Source: Fragilaria crotonensis (lineage: Eukaryota; Bacillariophyta; Fragilariophyceae; Fragilariales; Fragilariaceae). Taken from it: 64,000 bases of DNA. Under the pieces are notes generated by a model that worked only from the letters and a program-made list of their open reading frames with translations, made no database searches and was not told the DNA's origin. The number at the start of each line of letters is the position of its first letter. Positions within the stretch are counted from its first letter, which is position 1. Made by a program: the position numbers and the translations under genes. Location: assembly GCA_022925895.1 (NCBI GenBank), contig JAKSYS010000327.1, positions 1 to 64,000 of the forward strand, in the 5' to 3' direction. Below, in pieces: positions 40,559 to 51,611 of this stretch.

Positions 40559-43500
40559 TTAGATCTTCAATTGGGGGATAAGTGAAGTCGGTTCGCGTGG
40601 AGGATGTGAGTGCGTCAGGTGATGTCTGCTGGATGTGTTTTGGCTCTTGCTCTGAGTCATGATCGGTGTCGTCGTCAAAGAAGGTGTCGACAGTTGGTGG
40701 GTATGCAAAGGTGGCATGGGTCGCCTGGCGTGGAGTTGGGCGTGCGGAAGCGAGTTTTTGAGTTTCTGGAGGAGTTTGGTGATCATTTTCAGAATTGGCC
40801 GTTTTTTTGTGTAGATTTGGTAGGTTTCGTATTGGGAGGTTGAATAATTTTGCTTTGTTGAGTTTGGGGTTGCGAAAGATTTTGTGACGGATTTGGTGGT
40901 TGAGGGTTCGAATTCCGGGGTGGTAAGTTTTTGGAAGGTATAATTTTGGGCGTCGTCGAAAAAGTTGTTGAAATCGGAGGTTGTGGGTTCGAGTCGGTTG
41001 TGGCCGGATCGTGAGGTAATTTTACGTTTTTGGCGTGAGAATGCCTGAAAATGCATCGGAAATGCGTTGAAGAGGGCCAGAAGTAGGTTTTGCAGTTGGA
41101 GGTGAATTCGAGGGTGTTTTGGCTTGTGAACTGCTTGTTTCGGGCAAGTTTGGTGGTGAAATCGTGAGATTTTGTTGAGTTCCGGGTAGTTGTTGAGTTT
41201 CTTGTGCGTGTTCGTGTATGTAGTTTCGCGTCGGAAATTAGCTGTTGGGAGTGAGTTTCCGTGCTGTTCGCATCGTTTTGCGTTGGATTTTCGCTGGTAG
41301 TGTCACTTTGTGTGGGATTTTCGCTGTCAGGGTCGTCGTGCGCGAAAACTGTAGTTTCAGGTTCGTTTGCTGCAAGATTTTCGTTTTGTGGGTCGTTTTG
41401 TGCAGAAATTTCGTGCTGGGGGTCCGGGGTTCGAGTCGGATCGGAAAATAAAGCGGAACGGCGAGTTTTACAGCAAGACATGCAAATGTGGTCCAGAAAA
41501 TGTAGTTTTATCCTGTTGGAAGGTAATTATGTTGTTACTTGTAACTAATTCCATCTGATTGGGACAGCCTAGGCTATCACAGATAGAAAAGGTAAGTAAC
41601 CAGCATAACAACCAGGATAAGACAGACATTGTAGACTAGACTCACCATTGTAGCCATTGGCTGAAAAGGGTGAATCAGGTCCCATTTGATCAATGAATGG
41701 AAACTCAGGATGAGACTCTTTCTCATTGTAATAATAAGAAAGATGATTGTTGAAAAGTTGGATCTCAGGGTCACGGAGGGCATCAATGAGATGTGGCAAT
41801 GCCCAGGCTTGATAGATGGATTCCTCAAGTGGACCAGTTGTGAAAACTGGTATCATGCGAATAGCCAAGGAAAAGGGGACCGTTTTGGGATCGCGAGCGA
41901 CGTGATACTTACTGGAATCAGGGTGGCGACGCAGGTTAGCGGCGCTGGTTGGAATCCAGTCGGGTCGCCAATGTGATAGGAAAGAATTGGTTTGGCAAGT
42001 TGGGCTTTGAACAAAGCTTGGACTGACAATCTGTTGTAGGGTTCTCCATCTCTGTTGCTGATGATTGGTTGTTGATCATGGTTGAAAGTGGTGGGGAAGA
42101 TTCCTGCTCTTGCTGTAGGTTTAGCAATCTCAGTTGATGAACCATTAGAGTAGGAGTTGGACGCAAGTGGGGAGCCTTGGAACATGATAACGTGGGGAGG
42201 AGGATGGTTCCTGGGGAGAATGCCGGTCGGGTCCTTTGGATTCACAAGTTGCGCAACTCGGTAGAGGATATACTCGAAGTGCGGAAGGAAGTCAATCGAG
42301 AAGTTGATGCCGTTGGTAGAGACTGGAGTGAGGTCAGAGTAGACATCCATGTAGTAGGTTTCCTCATTTGCTTCAGTTGGTTGCAGGGTAAACAGTTGGA
42401 GGAAGTCCAGAGGTTGGCAGACCACATAGTTGATTGCAAGTGTGTCATCATTGACATCATCAAGATCCAATTGAACAAGGGAGGGCCTGGTAATCATGGG
42501 GAAGCAGGTTGCAAAGTTGGACAAGAATAGATCTGCAGGTGGAAGGTTGCCAATATGGAAGCGGTTGTTGGATAATTCTGGTTCCCTCGATCGTCGTCGC
42601 GTCTTGCGATTAATGAGACCATGTTCGAATAAGGCAAGGCGGATGATTGTCTGGGCAGTTCGCAAGGCAATCGATCGTTGTTCCTCGTCGTCCAATCGAA
42701 AAGAATTCGTGTATGCGACAAGATAGGGATTCGCGCGCGCGAAATTCAAGTCCACGCGAAACATTTTCCGGTAGCGTTTCAATCCGCGATAAGGAATGCA
42801 AAAGGTAGGGAAAAGATCGGCTTCAAAGAAGGCATGGTTAGCAAAGCGGGGGAGCGTCCGAAAAGTAGTGGTATCAGGGAACAAACTTAGAGCGGCGGCG
42901 GTAGACTTGATATCTTTTGCGATCTGGAACAAATGTTTCGGGTAGAGGTCGTGTTGACGAAAACCGTGTCGGTGGTAGGTGCTGTGGCGGTGGTGGGTTA
43001 TGTAGTAGAGTCGGAGCGCGTAGATGAGTCCGACAGCACATGTCGTTTCCATCGGGCAGTAGGGAGGGTTTTCGTAGAAGTCGCGGGTGATGTCGTAGTA
43101 TTTATCCGGGATGCCGAAGGTCAAAAGGGAGCGTTGTTCGTCTGTGAAATGCTGGGTTAGCAAGTTGGTAGCGCGGTTCAGAGTGTGAATCATGCCGAGT
43201 AGGTAGAACTTGTCGTCGCGGGAATACAGAGGGGAGTTAGGACTTGGCATCTGGTGTCTGAGAGTGATGTGGCGCGATATAGGCTTCATGTCGGATGACG
43301 TGATGTCGCGAATGTGATGCACTTCCGGTGGAGCGGCGAGAAAGTTGAGACAGAAAGCTGCAATAGTGGTGCTGATTTCGATGCAAAGCGGTAGGTCGCG
43401 TAGATGGATGGTACCGTTCAGTGGGTCGTCCAGCGTAGCTTCTGAGAACATCAAGGCCGACGATGGATGGTGAGCTGGGTCCTGGAACATTGCATAAGGG

Positions 43501-45761
43501 CGGTGGTGAACTGGGGCAAGAGGATTCAAATGCCTTAGGGGCGGTTCAGGAAAAAGTGGGGGTAGCATCCGGACTGGTTGTTGAATTGTTGTGTCGGGTA
43601 GCTCATTAAGTGCCTCCAAAATTGGGTTAGTTGCACTTTCTTCCACAAATTCCTCTTCAATGCTTTCAATGATCATGGGTTCTGGCATGATTTCAACTTC
43701 TGGTAAGACTTCAGGGTCAGGAACAGGGTCAGAAGCAGGGTAAAGTTAACAGATGGCTTAGTTGGTGAATTATCACTGGGGAGTAATAATTTTCACCAAC
43801 ATCAGCACAATCAGAGTCAGGGAAGAGGTAAATCTTCCAATTTGATAGGAACAGGATGCTGGACACTCAAGGAAGTGGAGGAAAGGCTGGGATCAGTGGG
43901 ATTGTGGGCTCTGTAGGCACACTGGGGTGGACTGGATTGGATCGCCGTACCGTCCACGACAGTAAACTCGACAGTATCATCATCATCACAGTACGATTCC
44001 AAGGCCTTTTCTTCAGCAGTTAGGGGCCGCGTGGTGCAAAGTGGACAAAAGGGTCGATATCAAACGAGTCATCGGTAGGCGAAGCGGGCTGGGAAAATGG
44101 TCGAGTGGATGCGTCATCGGCAGAATGGTCATTGACGTTGGGACGCGGGGACGGTGTCTCAGGATAACACGGACTGTGAATACGGCGGTTGTCGGGGGAC
44201 AGTGGCATTGACGCGAAGGGAGTTTGAACGGAATCTGGAGTTTCGGCACAAAAATTACGAGTCCCGAGTTCAGCGCTGCGGTCATGACACGTCATAGTTT
44301 TCGTTCGCGAGGCTGCAGAGTTGTCGACGTCCACCAATACGCGCGGGGGCGAGGGAAAATTTTGAACAGTCATTTCTCGAGAACCATCTGTCGGAATTCG
44401 CTCAAATTTGGCCAGGATGTCGACCATACGGTGTGCTGGCGGCACGGAGTGTGAGTTTCGTTGCCCGATTACGCTGCGAACGAGGATGAGCAAATCAAGA
44501 ATGGGCATCAACTGTTCATCTCCAGTCATCTTGATGGCAATTATGACAAGGTCTTCAAGGTCCTCATGATGCTGTAGAAAGCCAGTAAACTCAGTGAGGG
44601 TTGGAGTATAACCGAAGGAAGCAATTCTGTGGGTAAAAGTGGCGATTTCTGACTCCAGGCCAGGATGACTGGGGTGGATGAGTGTGGGAGGTTCTTTGGA
44701 TTCTCCCTGGCACTGTTGTTGCTTTCTGGTTGAGGGAGGCTGATACTTTGATGGTGAAGGATGGAAGGGAAGGTTAAAAAGATGAGCAAAGAGACAGTCA
44801 TGGAGATCTTTGCAGGTCTTCTGAAGGGTGGAGAAGCCAGATGGATTCATGCACCCGGGAGCTTGAAAAATTGGATTGTGAGCAGGTTGGGCAAAGTTGG
44901 TCAAGGTGGTAACTTTTGCGGTTGGAATGCTTGGAGTGTTGGCTCTGGACTTGTAGGTGAGCGTGGGAGGCGAATTTGGAGCTTTCTGGGGCGTTTTCAA
45001 GTCGTTCGTATCATCGGTGAGATCGATTACGTTGTGTTCGTTCGGGTTAGTGCGGCGCTTGGCGGCGGTAGTAGTGTGCTCCTCTGTAGTAAAAACATCA
45101 GTAGGTCCAATGTTATTGCTCATAACATTGGTAGATGCAGCAGGTAAGGTAGTTGGACCGTTTTTGTTTGTAGTTTCGCCCATTTTGTTGTAGTAGTTGT
45201 CCATGGTAGTTGTGGTTGTAGTGGTCTGCATCTTTGCAGCCTTCTTGGTGGTAAAGTAGCCCTGTGGCTAACTTTAGTGTCCTGCTGTGGTGGAGCTGCA
45301 AAAGCCTGCTGCTTGCGCTCGTCGGGGTGGAGGTTGCGATCCTCTTCAATAATATCATCGATGTCGTCGGAGGTTAACTTGCAGACGTCAAAATAGGCGG
45401 GACCTTTCTCAGAGGTGCGCCTCTTCTTCTTGTTGTTTGGGAGATCCTGATCGTCATCAGGGGTAGTGGTTGGAGAAGGGATGTAACGGACACGGGAGGG
45501 GAGCTTGGATTTCTTCGGAGATCCATAGGCTAGGGCACCTTTGTAGAGGGCGGGATGGGTGGGCGTGTCAGGAGGGACAGGAGATGCGCCGAGTTCGGCG
45601 GGGTAGTCGACGTTAGCGTCGAACGCGTCAGGGTTAGCGCCTTTGGAGGCGGACCTAGAGGCGCGAGGGGCAAGGGAGGGCGGAGGTAAGTTCTGCATGG
45701 TGGACTTAAAAAGTTCTGTTGCCTTCAAGGGTGAGTTTAAATCCGTTGCTGGCGAATCCAA
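40559..45761 (-). other. Extra upstream coding-like region of the copia element
   Basis: Several open stretches on the element strand between the 5' LTR and gag, separate from the 611-residue frame listed on its own. The outermost (45120-45761) and the next (44020-45231) encode Pro/Ser/Thr-rich, charged sequence, including KKKRRTSEK and DDIDDIIEEDR, which resembles disordered, nucleic-acid-binding or adaptor segments. None matches a family I recognise. Their continuous orientation and location inside the LTR pair make them part of the element. Confidence 0.6.
41853..43688 (-). CDS. 611-residue open frame of unknown family inside the copia element, upstream of gag
   Basis: Starts MPEPMIIESIEEEFVEES and is open for 611 codons. 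After an acidic, Pro-rich N-part (about 1-100) it looks like a folded, mostly helical protein with many aromatic and His residues (ALRLYYITHHRH, RYRKMFRVDLNFARANPYL). No signal peptide, zinc motif, protease, nuclease or envelope-like hydrophobic segment is visible. Two hydrophobic runs are too short to be confident membrane spans. The length and ordinary amino-acid composition suggest a real protein rather than chance. It is unlike any copia gag or pol domain I know, and the function is unassigned. Confidence 0.6.
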   Translation of the reverse strand: MPEPMIIESIEEEFVEESATNPILEALNELPDTTIQQPVRMLPPLFPEPPLRHLNPLAPVHHRPYAMFQDPAHHPSSALMFSEATLDDPLNGTIHLRDLPLCIEISTTIAAFCLNFLAAPPEVHHIRDITSSDMKPISRHITLRHQMPSPNSPLYSRDDKFYLLGMIHTLNRATNLLTQHFTDEQRSLLTFGIPDKYYDITRDFYENPPYCPMETTCAVGLIYALRLYYITHHRHSTYHRHGFRQHDLYPKHLFQIAKDIKSTAAALSLFPDTTTFRTLPRFANHAFFEADLFPTFCIPYRGLKRYRKMFRVDLNFARANPYLVAYTNSFRLDDEEQRSIALRTAQTIIRLALFEHGLINRKTRRRSREPELSNNRFHIGNLPPADLFLSNFATCFPMITRPSLVQLDLDDVNDDTLAINYVVCQPLDFLQLFTLQPTEANEETYYMDVYSDLTPVSTNGINFSIDFLPHFEYILYRVAQLVNPKDPTGILPRNHPPPHVIMFQGSPLASNSYSNGSSTEIAKPTARAGIFPTTFNHDQQPIISNRDGEPYNRLSVQALFKAQLAKPILSYHIGDPTGFQPAPLTCVATLIPVSITSLAIPKRSPFPWLFA

Positions 45762-45891
45762 AAGGCGAAAATTAATAGCAGTTAAGCGTAGGTTCTTAAC
45801 GGCCGTAGGTAGATTCGACCAATGATCGGAGACATTGGTCGAGTATTTTCGACGGTAGAGCCTTGGACCGGTGGTACGAGGCGAGCAACCA

Positions 45892-46490
45892 TGACAGTAT
45901 TCGTGTGATCGGTACGCGAGTACTGGCCGACGGTAGACTTAAGGTTAGTAGGACCTAGAAGTCTGCCGTCGGACTTGACGGAGAGGAAGCGAACGTGACG
46001 GATCGTCCAGCTTTGGGCGTAGGAGTCCTGAAGATGTGGACCATGATGGTAGATTTGTTGTTACAAATATGTAGAAGATGTAGAACTAAGTAGTAAAGGC
46101 CTTTACTGTTTTTGGTTTGTGGAAATTATAAGTTAAAATGTAGATGAAAAATGAAAGTGAGATCTCCAATATTAGTTGGAGTCTCACAAAAGTTATGTTG
46201 CTTTAATCCCACTTGTTGAGTGGTGTTTGAGTTATGAATCCCATAGTAAAAGTTGTGTTGTCAATAAAATTGACAACATAACAGATTTGAATACTTAGGG
46301 AAACTCAGGGCAACATGATTTAAATTCCTTGTGTGGTCGCGGGATCCAGAGTTCTGATTCGCAGAACTACTGGCACGAGTCACGGACAGACGAAGGAAAA
46401 TAAAGGACTGTCTACTGTATTACCGTATGGTATTTAACCTTACAGTAATTACGAGTGACAGTGTGACAGAGTGACAGTAGATCTCTAACA
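45892..46490 (-). repeat. 5' LTR of the large copia element
   Basis: 599 bp, partner of 34754-35351 with roughly five or six differences, several of them single-base length changes in short runs. It carries the promoter for the element, which runs leftwards. Confidence 0.92.
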
Positions 46491-46599
46491 CATTGTATCT
46501 CAGTATGAGGGTATGAGTACCCAGTACCCAGTACCCATGGCACCAGTTATGAACTTGAATACGACGCATATCATACCTGGTACAAGTACCAGGTACTGG

Positions 46600-47660
46600 A
46601 GGTTCCGGAATTTCGGCTCTTTTATGTGTCTCGTACCTTTTACGCAGATTATCTACCAGAAATTTGTTCCACAAACATCTAAATAATTCCACGTTTCCAA
46701 AATGATAGAATATCTTCTGTTGATACACTATAATTAAAACCGTGCTTTATTTTGGAACTGTTGTTAACATCGTTTGTTATGACAAGTACGACATTGATTC
46801 AATGTCTTGGATGAACTAGTACTATGTAGGGATATTTAAAAAAGACGTTGGCTCTTGAGCCATTGGCTCTTGAGCCACTGGCTCAAGAGCCATTGGCTCT
46901 TAAGCCACTGGCTCAAGAGCCACTGGCTCAAGAGCCAATTTACCTCGTCCACCTAGTCGAGGAACGTGTTTTCTTTAAATGAGAACTCGCCACACGGGGA
47001 ACGGAAAAAAATGACAGGTCATCTACTAAGGTCGATGGTATGCGTATGCGTTACGTCTCCATTGATACATATGTATTTCGGCAAATACTACATTTTCTGT
47101 AAGCATCGGCGAAACAATATTCAGGTATGAAGAGAATACATTCATACATATATATTTCGGCACATAGAAATTTTTCTGTAAGCATCTGCGAAACAATATT
47201 CAGGTATGAGGAGAATACATTCAGCGAATGACAAGGAGTGGTATGACATAAAGTGCGAGCACTTTTGAGGACGAGCTCTACGACACACAAAGCGTGTGTT
47301 CTTGAGTTTGACATCGCCGGGGGCTGTTGTTCAGCCGTTGGCTCTTGAGACAACGGCTCTTGAGCCAATGGCTCTTGAGCCAGCGGCTCTTGAGACAATG
47401 GCTGCCGACACTTCAAATGTCGAATATCCTTAAATAGGATTTTCATAAAACGTCGATTCCGTTGTCGCATAGTCTAATCCCAAGTTCTTTAGTTGAAGCT
47501 CAAAATTTGTCACGTCATGAGATTGATGTACCTAATGATCCGGACATTTGAAGTGATGGAACGTTGAATATTTGTCCGGCGTGACAAACGAAGTTGTAGA
47601 ATTAGTATCTGTAGCCAGTAGTATACACTTATAGGCAAAAGAGCCGAAATTCCGGAACCT
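46600..47660. mobile_element. Non-autonomous inverted-repeat element, 1061 bp, with GGCTCTTGAGCC subterminal repeats
   Basis: Termini AGGTTCCGGAATTTCGGCTC and its exact inverse form at least 24 bp of perfect inverted repeat. The flanks are ACTGG and CCTGG. Two subterminal clusters of the palindrome TGGCTCTTGAGCCA lie at 46848-46940 and 47337-47405. A 79-bp tandem pair sits between. A minus-strand open frame across the right cluster encodes PLAQEPLAQEPL-type repeats, best explained as the palindromes read as codons. It lies 109 bp beyond the copia 5' LTR. Confidence 0.8.
47066..47223 (+). repeat. Tandem duplication of a 79-bp unit
   Basis: Units at 47066-47144 and 47145-47223, each TACATATATATTTCGG...AACAATATTCAGGTATGAGGAGAATACATTCA with a handful of differences. 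Located inside the 1061-bp element. Confidence 0.85.
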
Positions 47661-47886
47661 CCTGGAGTACGTGACATGCTGTCGGTTCTGCTTCCAGCTG
47701 TACGTCTATGCCGGTACTTGTACCAGGTATTCACAAAAACGTATCGTGTGTATGGTAGCTGGTACTCTACGTATGTACAGTACAGTGCAGAGTCCAGCAG
47801 ATTTGGAGTCGATAAAGCCGTGCATGCGTGCAAATTAAAAGGAGGGACGGAAAAAGGACTTGTTGAGGAACAAAAATAGTTTGGAT

Positions 47887-47958
47887 GAGGGCAACCGGAT
47901 TTGAACCGATGACCTTTGGGACTGGAATCCAATGCTCTGCCAACTGAGCTATACCCCC
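47887..47958 (-). tRNA. tRNA-Trp (anticodon CCA), copy 1
   Basis: 72 nt, no intron. It folds as a cloverleaf: acceptor GGGGGTA/TGCCCTC (one G-T and one T-G pair), D arm GCTC...GAGC, anticodon loop TTCCAGT (CCA = Trp), T arm ATCGG...CCGGT. The A box TAGCTCAGTTGG and B box GGTTCAAATCC are both present. One A-C mismatch at the base of the anticodon loop is shared with copy 2. CCA is not encoded. Confidence 0.9.
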
Positions 47959-48032
47959 TTCGATACCCAAACCATGACAATTTTGATGAACTTGGCAATA
48001 AAAAATTTACAAAAAGATGTTGCGCTGCACAT

Positions 48033-48104
48033 GAGAGTAACCGGATTTGAACCGATGGCCTTTGGGTCTGGAATCCAATGCTCTACCAACTGAGCTATAC
48101 CCCC
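48033..48104 (-). tRNA. tRNA-Trp (anticodon CCA), copy 2
   Basis: 72 nt, 74 bp upstream of copy 1 on the same strand. Acceptor GGGGGTA/TACTCTC, D arm GCTC...GAGC, anticodon loop TTCCAGA, T arm ATCGG...CCGGT. The sequence differs from copy 1 at about six positions, mainly in the acceptor 3' side, D loop and variable region. This copy has the more regular anticodon loop, with A at position 38. Confidence 0.92.
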
Positions 48105-48496
48105 ATAGCATGATTGATGGTGCGTTAGATCGGTTTTTAATGGCGACAGGAATGTGACGAGGAGGCTCAATCAAGATTTAAAGGGTGGATCGGTAATTTT
48201 CCTTCGAAATATGGACCGCTAATTCAGATTTAGGAAGTGAAGAGAACCTATTATAATAGGGATGAACGAACTGGTCGTAGATAAGTTTTCTAGCTCATCG
48301 ATGACCCTTGAAGCAACATGGCGATGGTTACGGACGTCATCAGATGTGCCGGTGAAGGATAACGTCGATTGCTTCCGGGAGTGCACAAGCCTACAACAGC
48401 AGTAGAAGTAACTGGTTGGAACTATGTCCGCTTCCAAGCCGTTAAGCGTCATTTTTTGGCTCAGATGCTAAAAGTTATTCAGCTGGCTGATCATGC
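48105..48496. other. Spacer between tRNA-Trp and MRPL47
   Basis: No gene recognised; contains the 3' flank of the minus-strand ribosomal protein gene. Confidence 0.4.
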
Positions 48497-49411
48497 TCAC
48501 TTTGCTTTCTTTCCATCATCATGATTGTCTCCGTCACTATCATCCTCGTCCGACAACAACATTGAATCATCAGCACCAACGCTTCCTTTTTCATCTTCTT
48601 CCATTTGGGCGCGACGCAATGCCACGGCCGCCAGCTTTTCTTGCTTTCGTTCACCCAGTACATGCCGGATGGCTCCCATGCTTTTCTTGACTTTTTGGAG
48701 TCGTTCCGGTTGGGGCATGATAAGTTGACTTCGGGACGATAATTTCAATTCCGTCAAGAGCATGTTGCGTTCCTTGTAGAGAACGTACCTGAGAAACGAT
48801 GGCACACAAATCGAAAGAGTAAGTAATATAATATGGAGTGACATGCAACAACATGCAGAGGCAATGGACGTATCAATCATGAAGTGTAAACATGTCTAGT
48901 ACAAGACCACATTGTCATGTCCCATCGTCGCGAGATCGATCTCGCCGCGCTCGTGTCGTTTCTTGTGGTTTCGTGGAGTGCAATGTGCAATGGCAGGACG
49001 GCGGTATCAGTAAGTTCGCATCAATTCCTCGTCCTGCGCGCACGCACACACGAAGTTGTTGTTTGTACCAACGTGTCCAACAACAATACAACAAAGCACC
49101 ACACGTCCCTTGCCATTCAAAAAAACCTAGTGACGAACGTACCACAACTTATGACAATCCACAAAGGATTTGCGTCGAAGTTCCGCCACGGACCACGAGC
49201 GTCCCACGGGTTCCCTCATTCGCTTTTCCCGAGGTACCGAATCTCGGAAATCGTTCAACGAGGGCTTCGGTTTGTCGGTGTTTGTCGCAGATGACAAGCC
49301 ACGACGGATGAAACAACATTGTTGTTGTTGTTGTACAGTTCTTGTTGTATTTGCTGCTGCTGTGGATAGTACTACATGAAGTGATTTTGTTCGAGCAAAA
49401 AGAGATAACAT
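48497..49411 (-). CDS. MRPL47: Mitochondrial large-subunit ribosomal protein uL29m (MRPL47), two exons
   Basis: complement(join(48497..48788, 49143..49411)), 186 residues. Exon 1 starts at MLSLFARTKSLHVVLSTAAA, an Arg/Ser-rich mitochondrial-type presequence, and ends within DCHKLW. The intron is GTACGT...CTCAG (354 bp) and exon 2 continues YVLYKERNMLLTELKL. Matches to the family: LNDFRDSVP and SWSVAELRRKSFVDCHKLW (the conserved uL29m entry block), then RNMLLTEL and PERLQKVKKSMGAIRHVLGER. The C-terminus is acidic (SDEDDSDGDNHDDGKKAK), an extension not usual in animals. The product sits at the mitochondrial ribosome exit tunnel region as a structural protein. The splice model is needed because exon 1 read through meets a stop four codons after the donor. 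Confidence 0.9.
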
Positions 49412-49970
49412 GGTGGGACTGTTGATGGAATCCAATGGCTTGTGATGAAACAACAATGACGTGTTTTGGAAGCGGCTAATGGCGAAAGGTCGTGAGGTTG
49501 TTCCAAGTTCCAACGATGGCAGTGACAGCCGGTCTCTCGTCGGAAGACTCGTTTGGCAAAACAAGCCACCAGCTCCGTCCAAAATTCCTCGATTCTACCT
49601 CTGCGCTCAGTACGAAGTGTTATACGATTCTCGGAACTTGGAACTCGGAATCCATTCCATGCCCTACTTCAGATCTGGAGCGGAAGAATGCAAACAAGAT
49701 TCCATTGTACGGATGATACTCCGAGTACTCTAGTAATCCGAATTCAGAGTACGCTACTGGTACTTGATACTGTAACTGTGGTGCGTGATACGTCATATGG
49801 AGATGATATGATGCACGATGCACGTGATGTGCGTGATGTGTTTGAAATATCTTTGACGCGATGCATATCCTTTTGTAAAGCAATCCATACTACCGGTAGT
49901 TCATAGTTCATATCATATAATTGGATTCATGTTGCTTGATAGCTGATAGCATGCCAACAACAAAAACGCA
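49412..49970. other. Region between MRPL47 and the methyltransferase gene
   Basis: Promoter side of both neighbours, which diverge. Contains the TACCGGTAGT palindrome at 49891-49900. No other gene. Confidence 0.4.
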
Positions 49971-51268
49971 ATGAAGAACTGCAATCGTGCGGCATCAACT
50001 TTGCTGCTGCTACTACTACTGCTATCATTGTCATTACGACGCATTTCAGCTCTTAGTCATCTCCAAAATAAGCACAAATGGTGTTTTACTCCGTCTCCCA
50101 TCCCGTCAATTACGCCAATGCCATGTCATCAACGACGATTTTTTTGGCGACATTGGTTGGCGGTACAGCAATGGGGTGTCACTGTACCCATCTACAGCGG
50201 AAGATGCAACATCAAGTCTTGTTGCTGACAATTGTCAAATGGGACGATTGGTTCCCGAATTGGCCATTCCTGGTGCGTATCAAAACATTTGCATGTCCGT
50301 CCCGAACGCACTATTCCATTGGGCAACAACAATCAAGATATAGTTATACAACAAGGCATTGTCAATGGCGATAATACAGCAACGACGTCTGGTAACAATG
50401 ACAGTGGAGTCGGACCCGGTCGCACTGGAGTTGCCGTTTGGAACTCGGCACTTCTCTTGACGAGACTGTTGGTTCTGTTGTCCCAACACGACAAGGATGA
50501 TTGTGACTTCAATACCAATGATACTGATACCAACAGCAATAATAATCATCCTTCTTCGTCTTCTTCTTCTTGTTGGATTCGCAATCGCACCATTTTGGAA
50601 TTGGGGTGCGGGACGGGCCTGGTCAGTCTTGCCTGCGCGCGATTGGGAGCCGCTCGGGTGGTGGCGACAGATGGGAATCAAGCGTGGTGGCATTGGCCGC
50701 CGAAAATGTCAAACGGAATGCAAAGAATGCTCCTGATACTGCCACTACGACAACTATGAAGACGAATGACCATGATTTCGCAACAGTCGAAACGACAACA
50801 CTGTCTTGGGGATTGTTGAATGCCATGGAGTATTCGGATTGTGCCGATCTGGTCTTGGGGTGACTTGACGTACAATTCTGGAACTTGGAGAGTTCTGGGG
50901 AAACGATTGGTACAGTTCTAAAGCCTGGAGGTCGATTTTTGTATCTAACCTGTGGCCATTCCGGATTCGGCGTCAAGGGAGAATGGACGGATTCACTCAA
51001 GTTGTATCGTCATCCTTTTCGTTGGTCGTGGACACGGCCATGGGGACCATGTTGGAACGAGAACTGGCAGCAACGCTGTCGGAGGATGAAAAAAGCGTCG
51101 TGGAGTCCACGGGTGGTGTTCGTGTTTTGGTATTGCGGCGCAAGGTATGACAACTGTACATGTGCCACCGTGTCTTGGCACGATGACAACGCTCCATTTT
51201 GTTGTTTGGAATGTTACTGGAAGGAAAATCCCATCCATCGAATGGTTTTCCGTGAGAATTTTTTGTAG
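49971..51268 (+). pseudogene. Class-VII-like protein methyltransferase (Methyltransf_16 type), several frame changes
   Basis: Pieces of one protein in shifting frames on the + strand: a possible leader with a Leu run (49971-50060), a TGVAVWNSALLLTRLL segment near 50425-50470, SAM motif I ILELGCGTGLVSLACARLGA (50590-50655), VVALAAENVKRN near 50685, a DLTY motif near 50860-50870 (the D-x-x-Y signature of this lysine methyltransferase group), and GTVLKPGGRFLYL near 50905-50950. Frame changes are needed near 50290, 50675, 50858, 50898 and 51018, several at G runs. Polar Asn/Thr/Asp-rich inserts occur (50490-50570). The family methylates lysines of elongation factors or chaperones; no substrate is suggested here. 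Either a decaying gene or indel errors. Confidence 0.7.
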
Positions 51269-51611
51269 GAGTGGTAGGTGTTCCGTATCGGTAGTGGTGT
51301 GCTCCCAATGTGTTTAAACGTTAATGTGTGGCGACGGGAATGGTGCCAGATCTTTGAATCCTCCGAAGTACTGGGAGTGCTGTCCAAGTACTATGAGAAG
51401 GGTTGGAAGTTAGAGATAGAAGGATGTGGAATGTCATCAGTTCGGAAAATATGCTGATAATTGTGCTGGACCGACCAGATTCCAGCAAATGGATACATCT
51501 ACTAGTCTAGGATTAGACCATCCGATACGTGACAATCACAGAATAAGAATTGTATACCTACTCCTATGAATATCTCACAATTTGTTCGCTTCTTTAACAG
51601 GTAGTATAAGT
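51269..51611. other. Spacer between convergent genes
   Basis: 3' flanks of the methyltransferase gene (+) and the uS15 gene (-). No further gene seen. Confidence 0.4.

Larger units (their letters stand above)
34754..46490 (-). mobile_element. Large Ty1/copia-type LTR retrotransposon, 11.7 kb
   Basis: On the minus strand. The LTRs are 598-599 bp and differ at about five or six places (~99% identical), so the insertion is young. A perfect 5-bp duplication CATTG (34749-34753 and 46491-46495) flanks it. A primer-binding site lies beside the 5' LTR (45874-45891, complement to a tRNA end in CCA) and a purine tract beside the 3' LTR (about 35352-35362). The order gag, protease, integrase, reverse transcriptase, RNase H is that of copia, as in diatom CoDi elements. 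The pol part is interrupted in several places, so this copy looks broken. Unusually, about 5 kb of extra coding-like sequence separates the 5' LTR from gag; typical copia elements are 5-6 kb in total. Confidence 0.9.

Noticed and set aside
47051-47470. Minus-strand open frame encoding PLAQEPLAQEPLSQEP repeats
   Set aside because: The repeats are the GGCTCTTGAGCC DNA palindromes of the 1061-bp element read as codons; there is no other sign of a gene.
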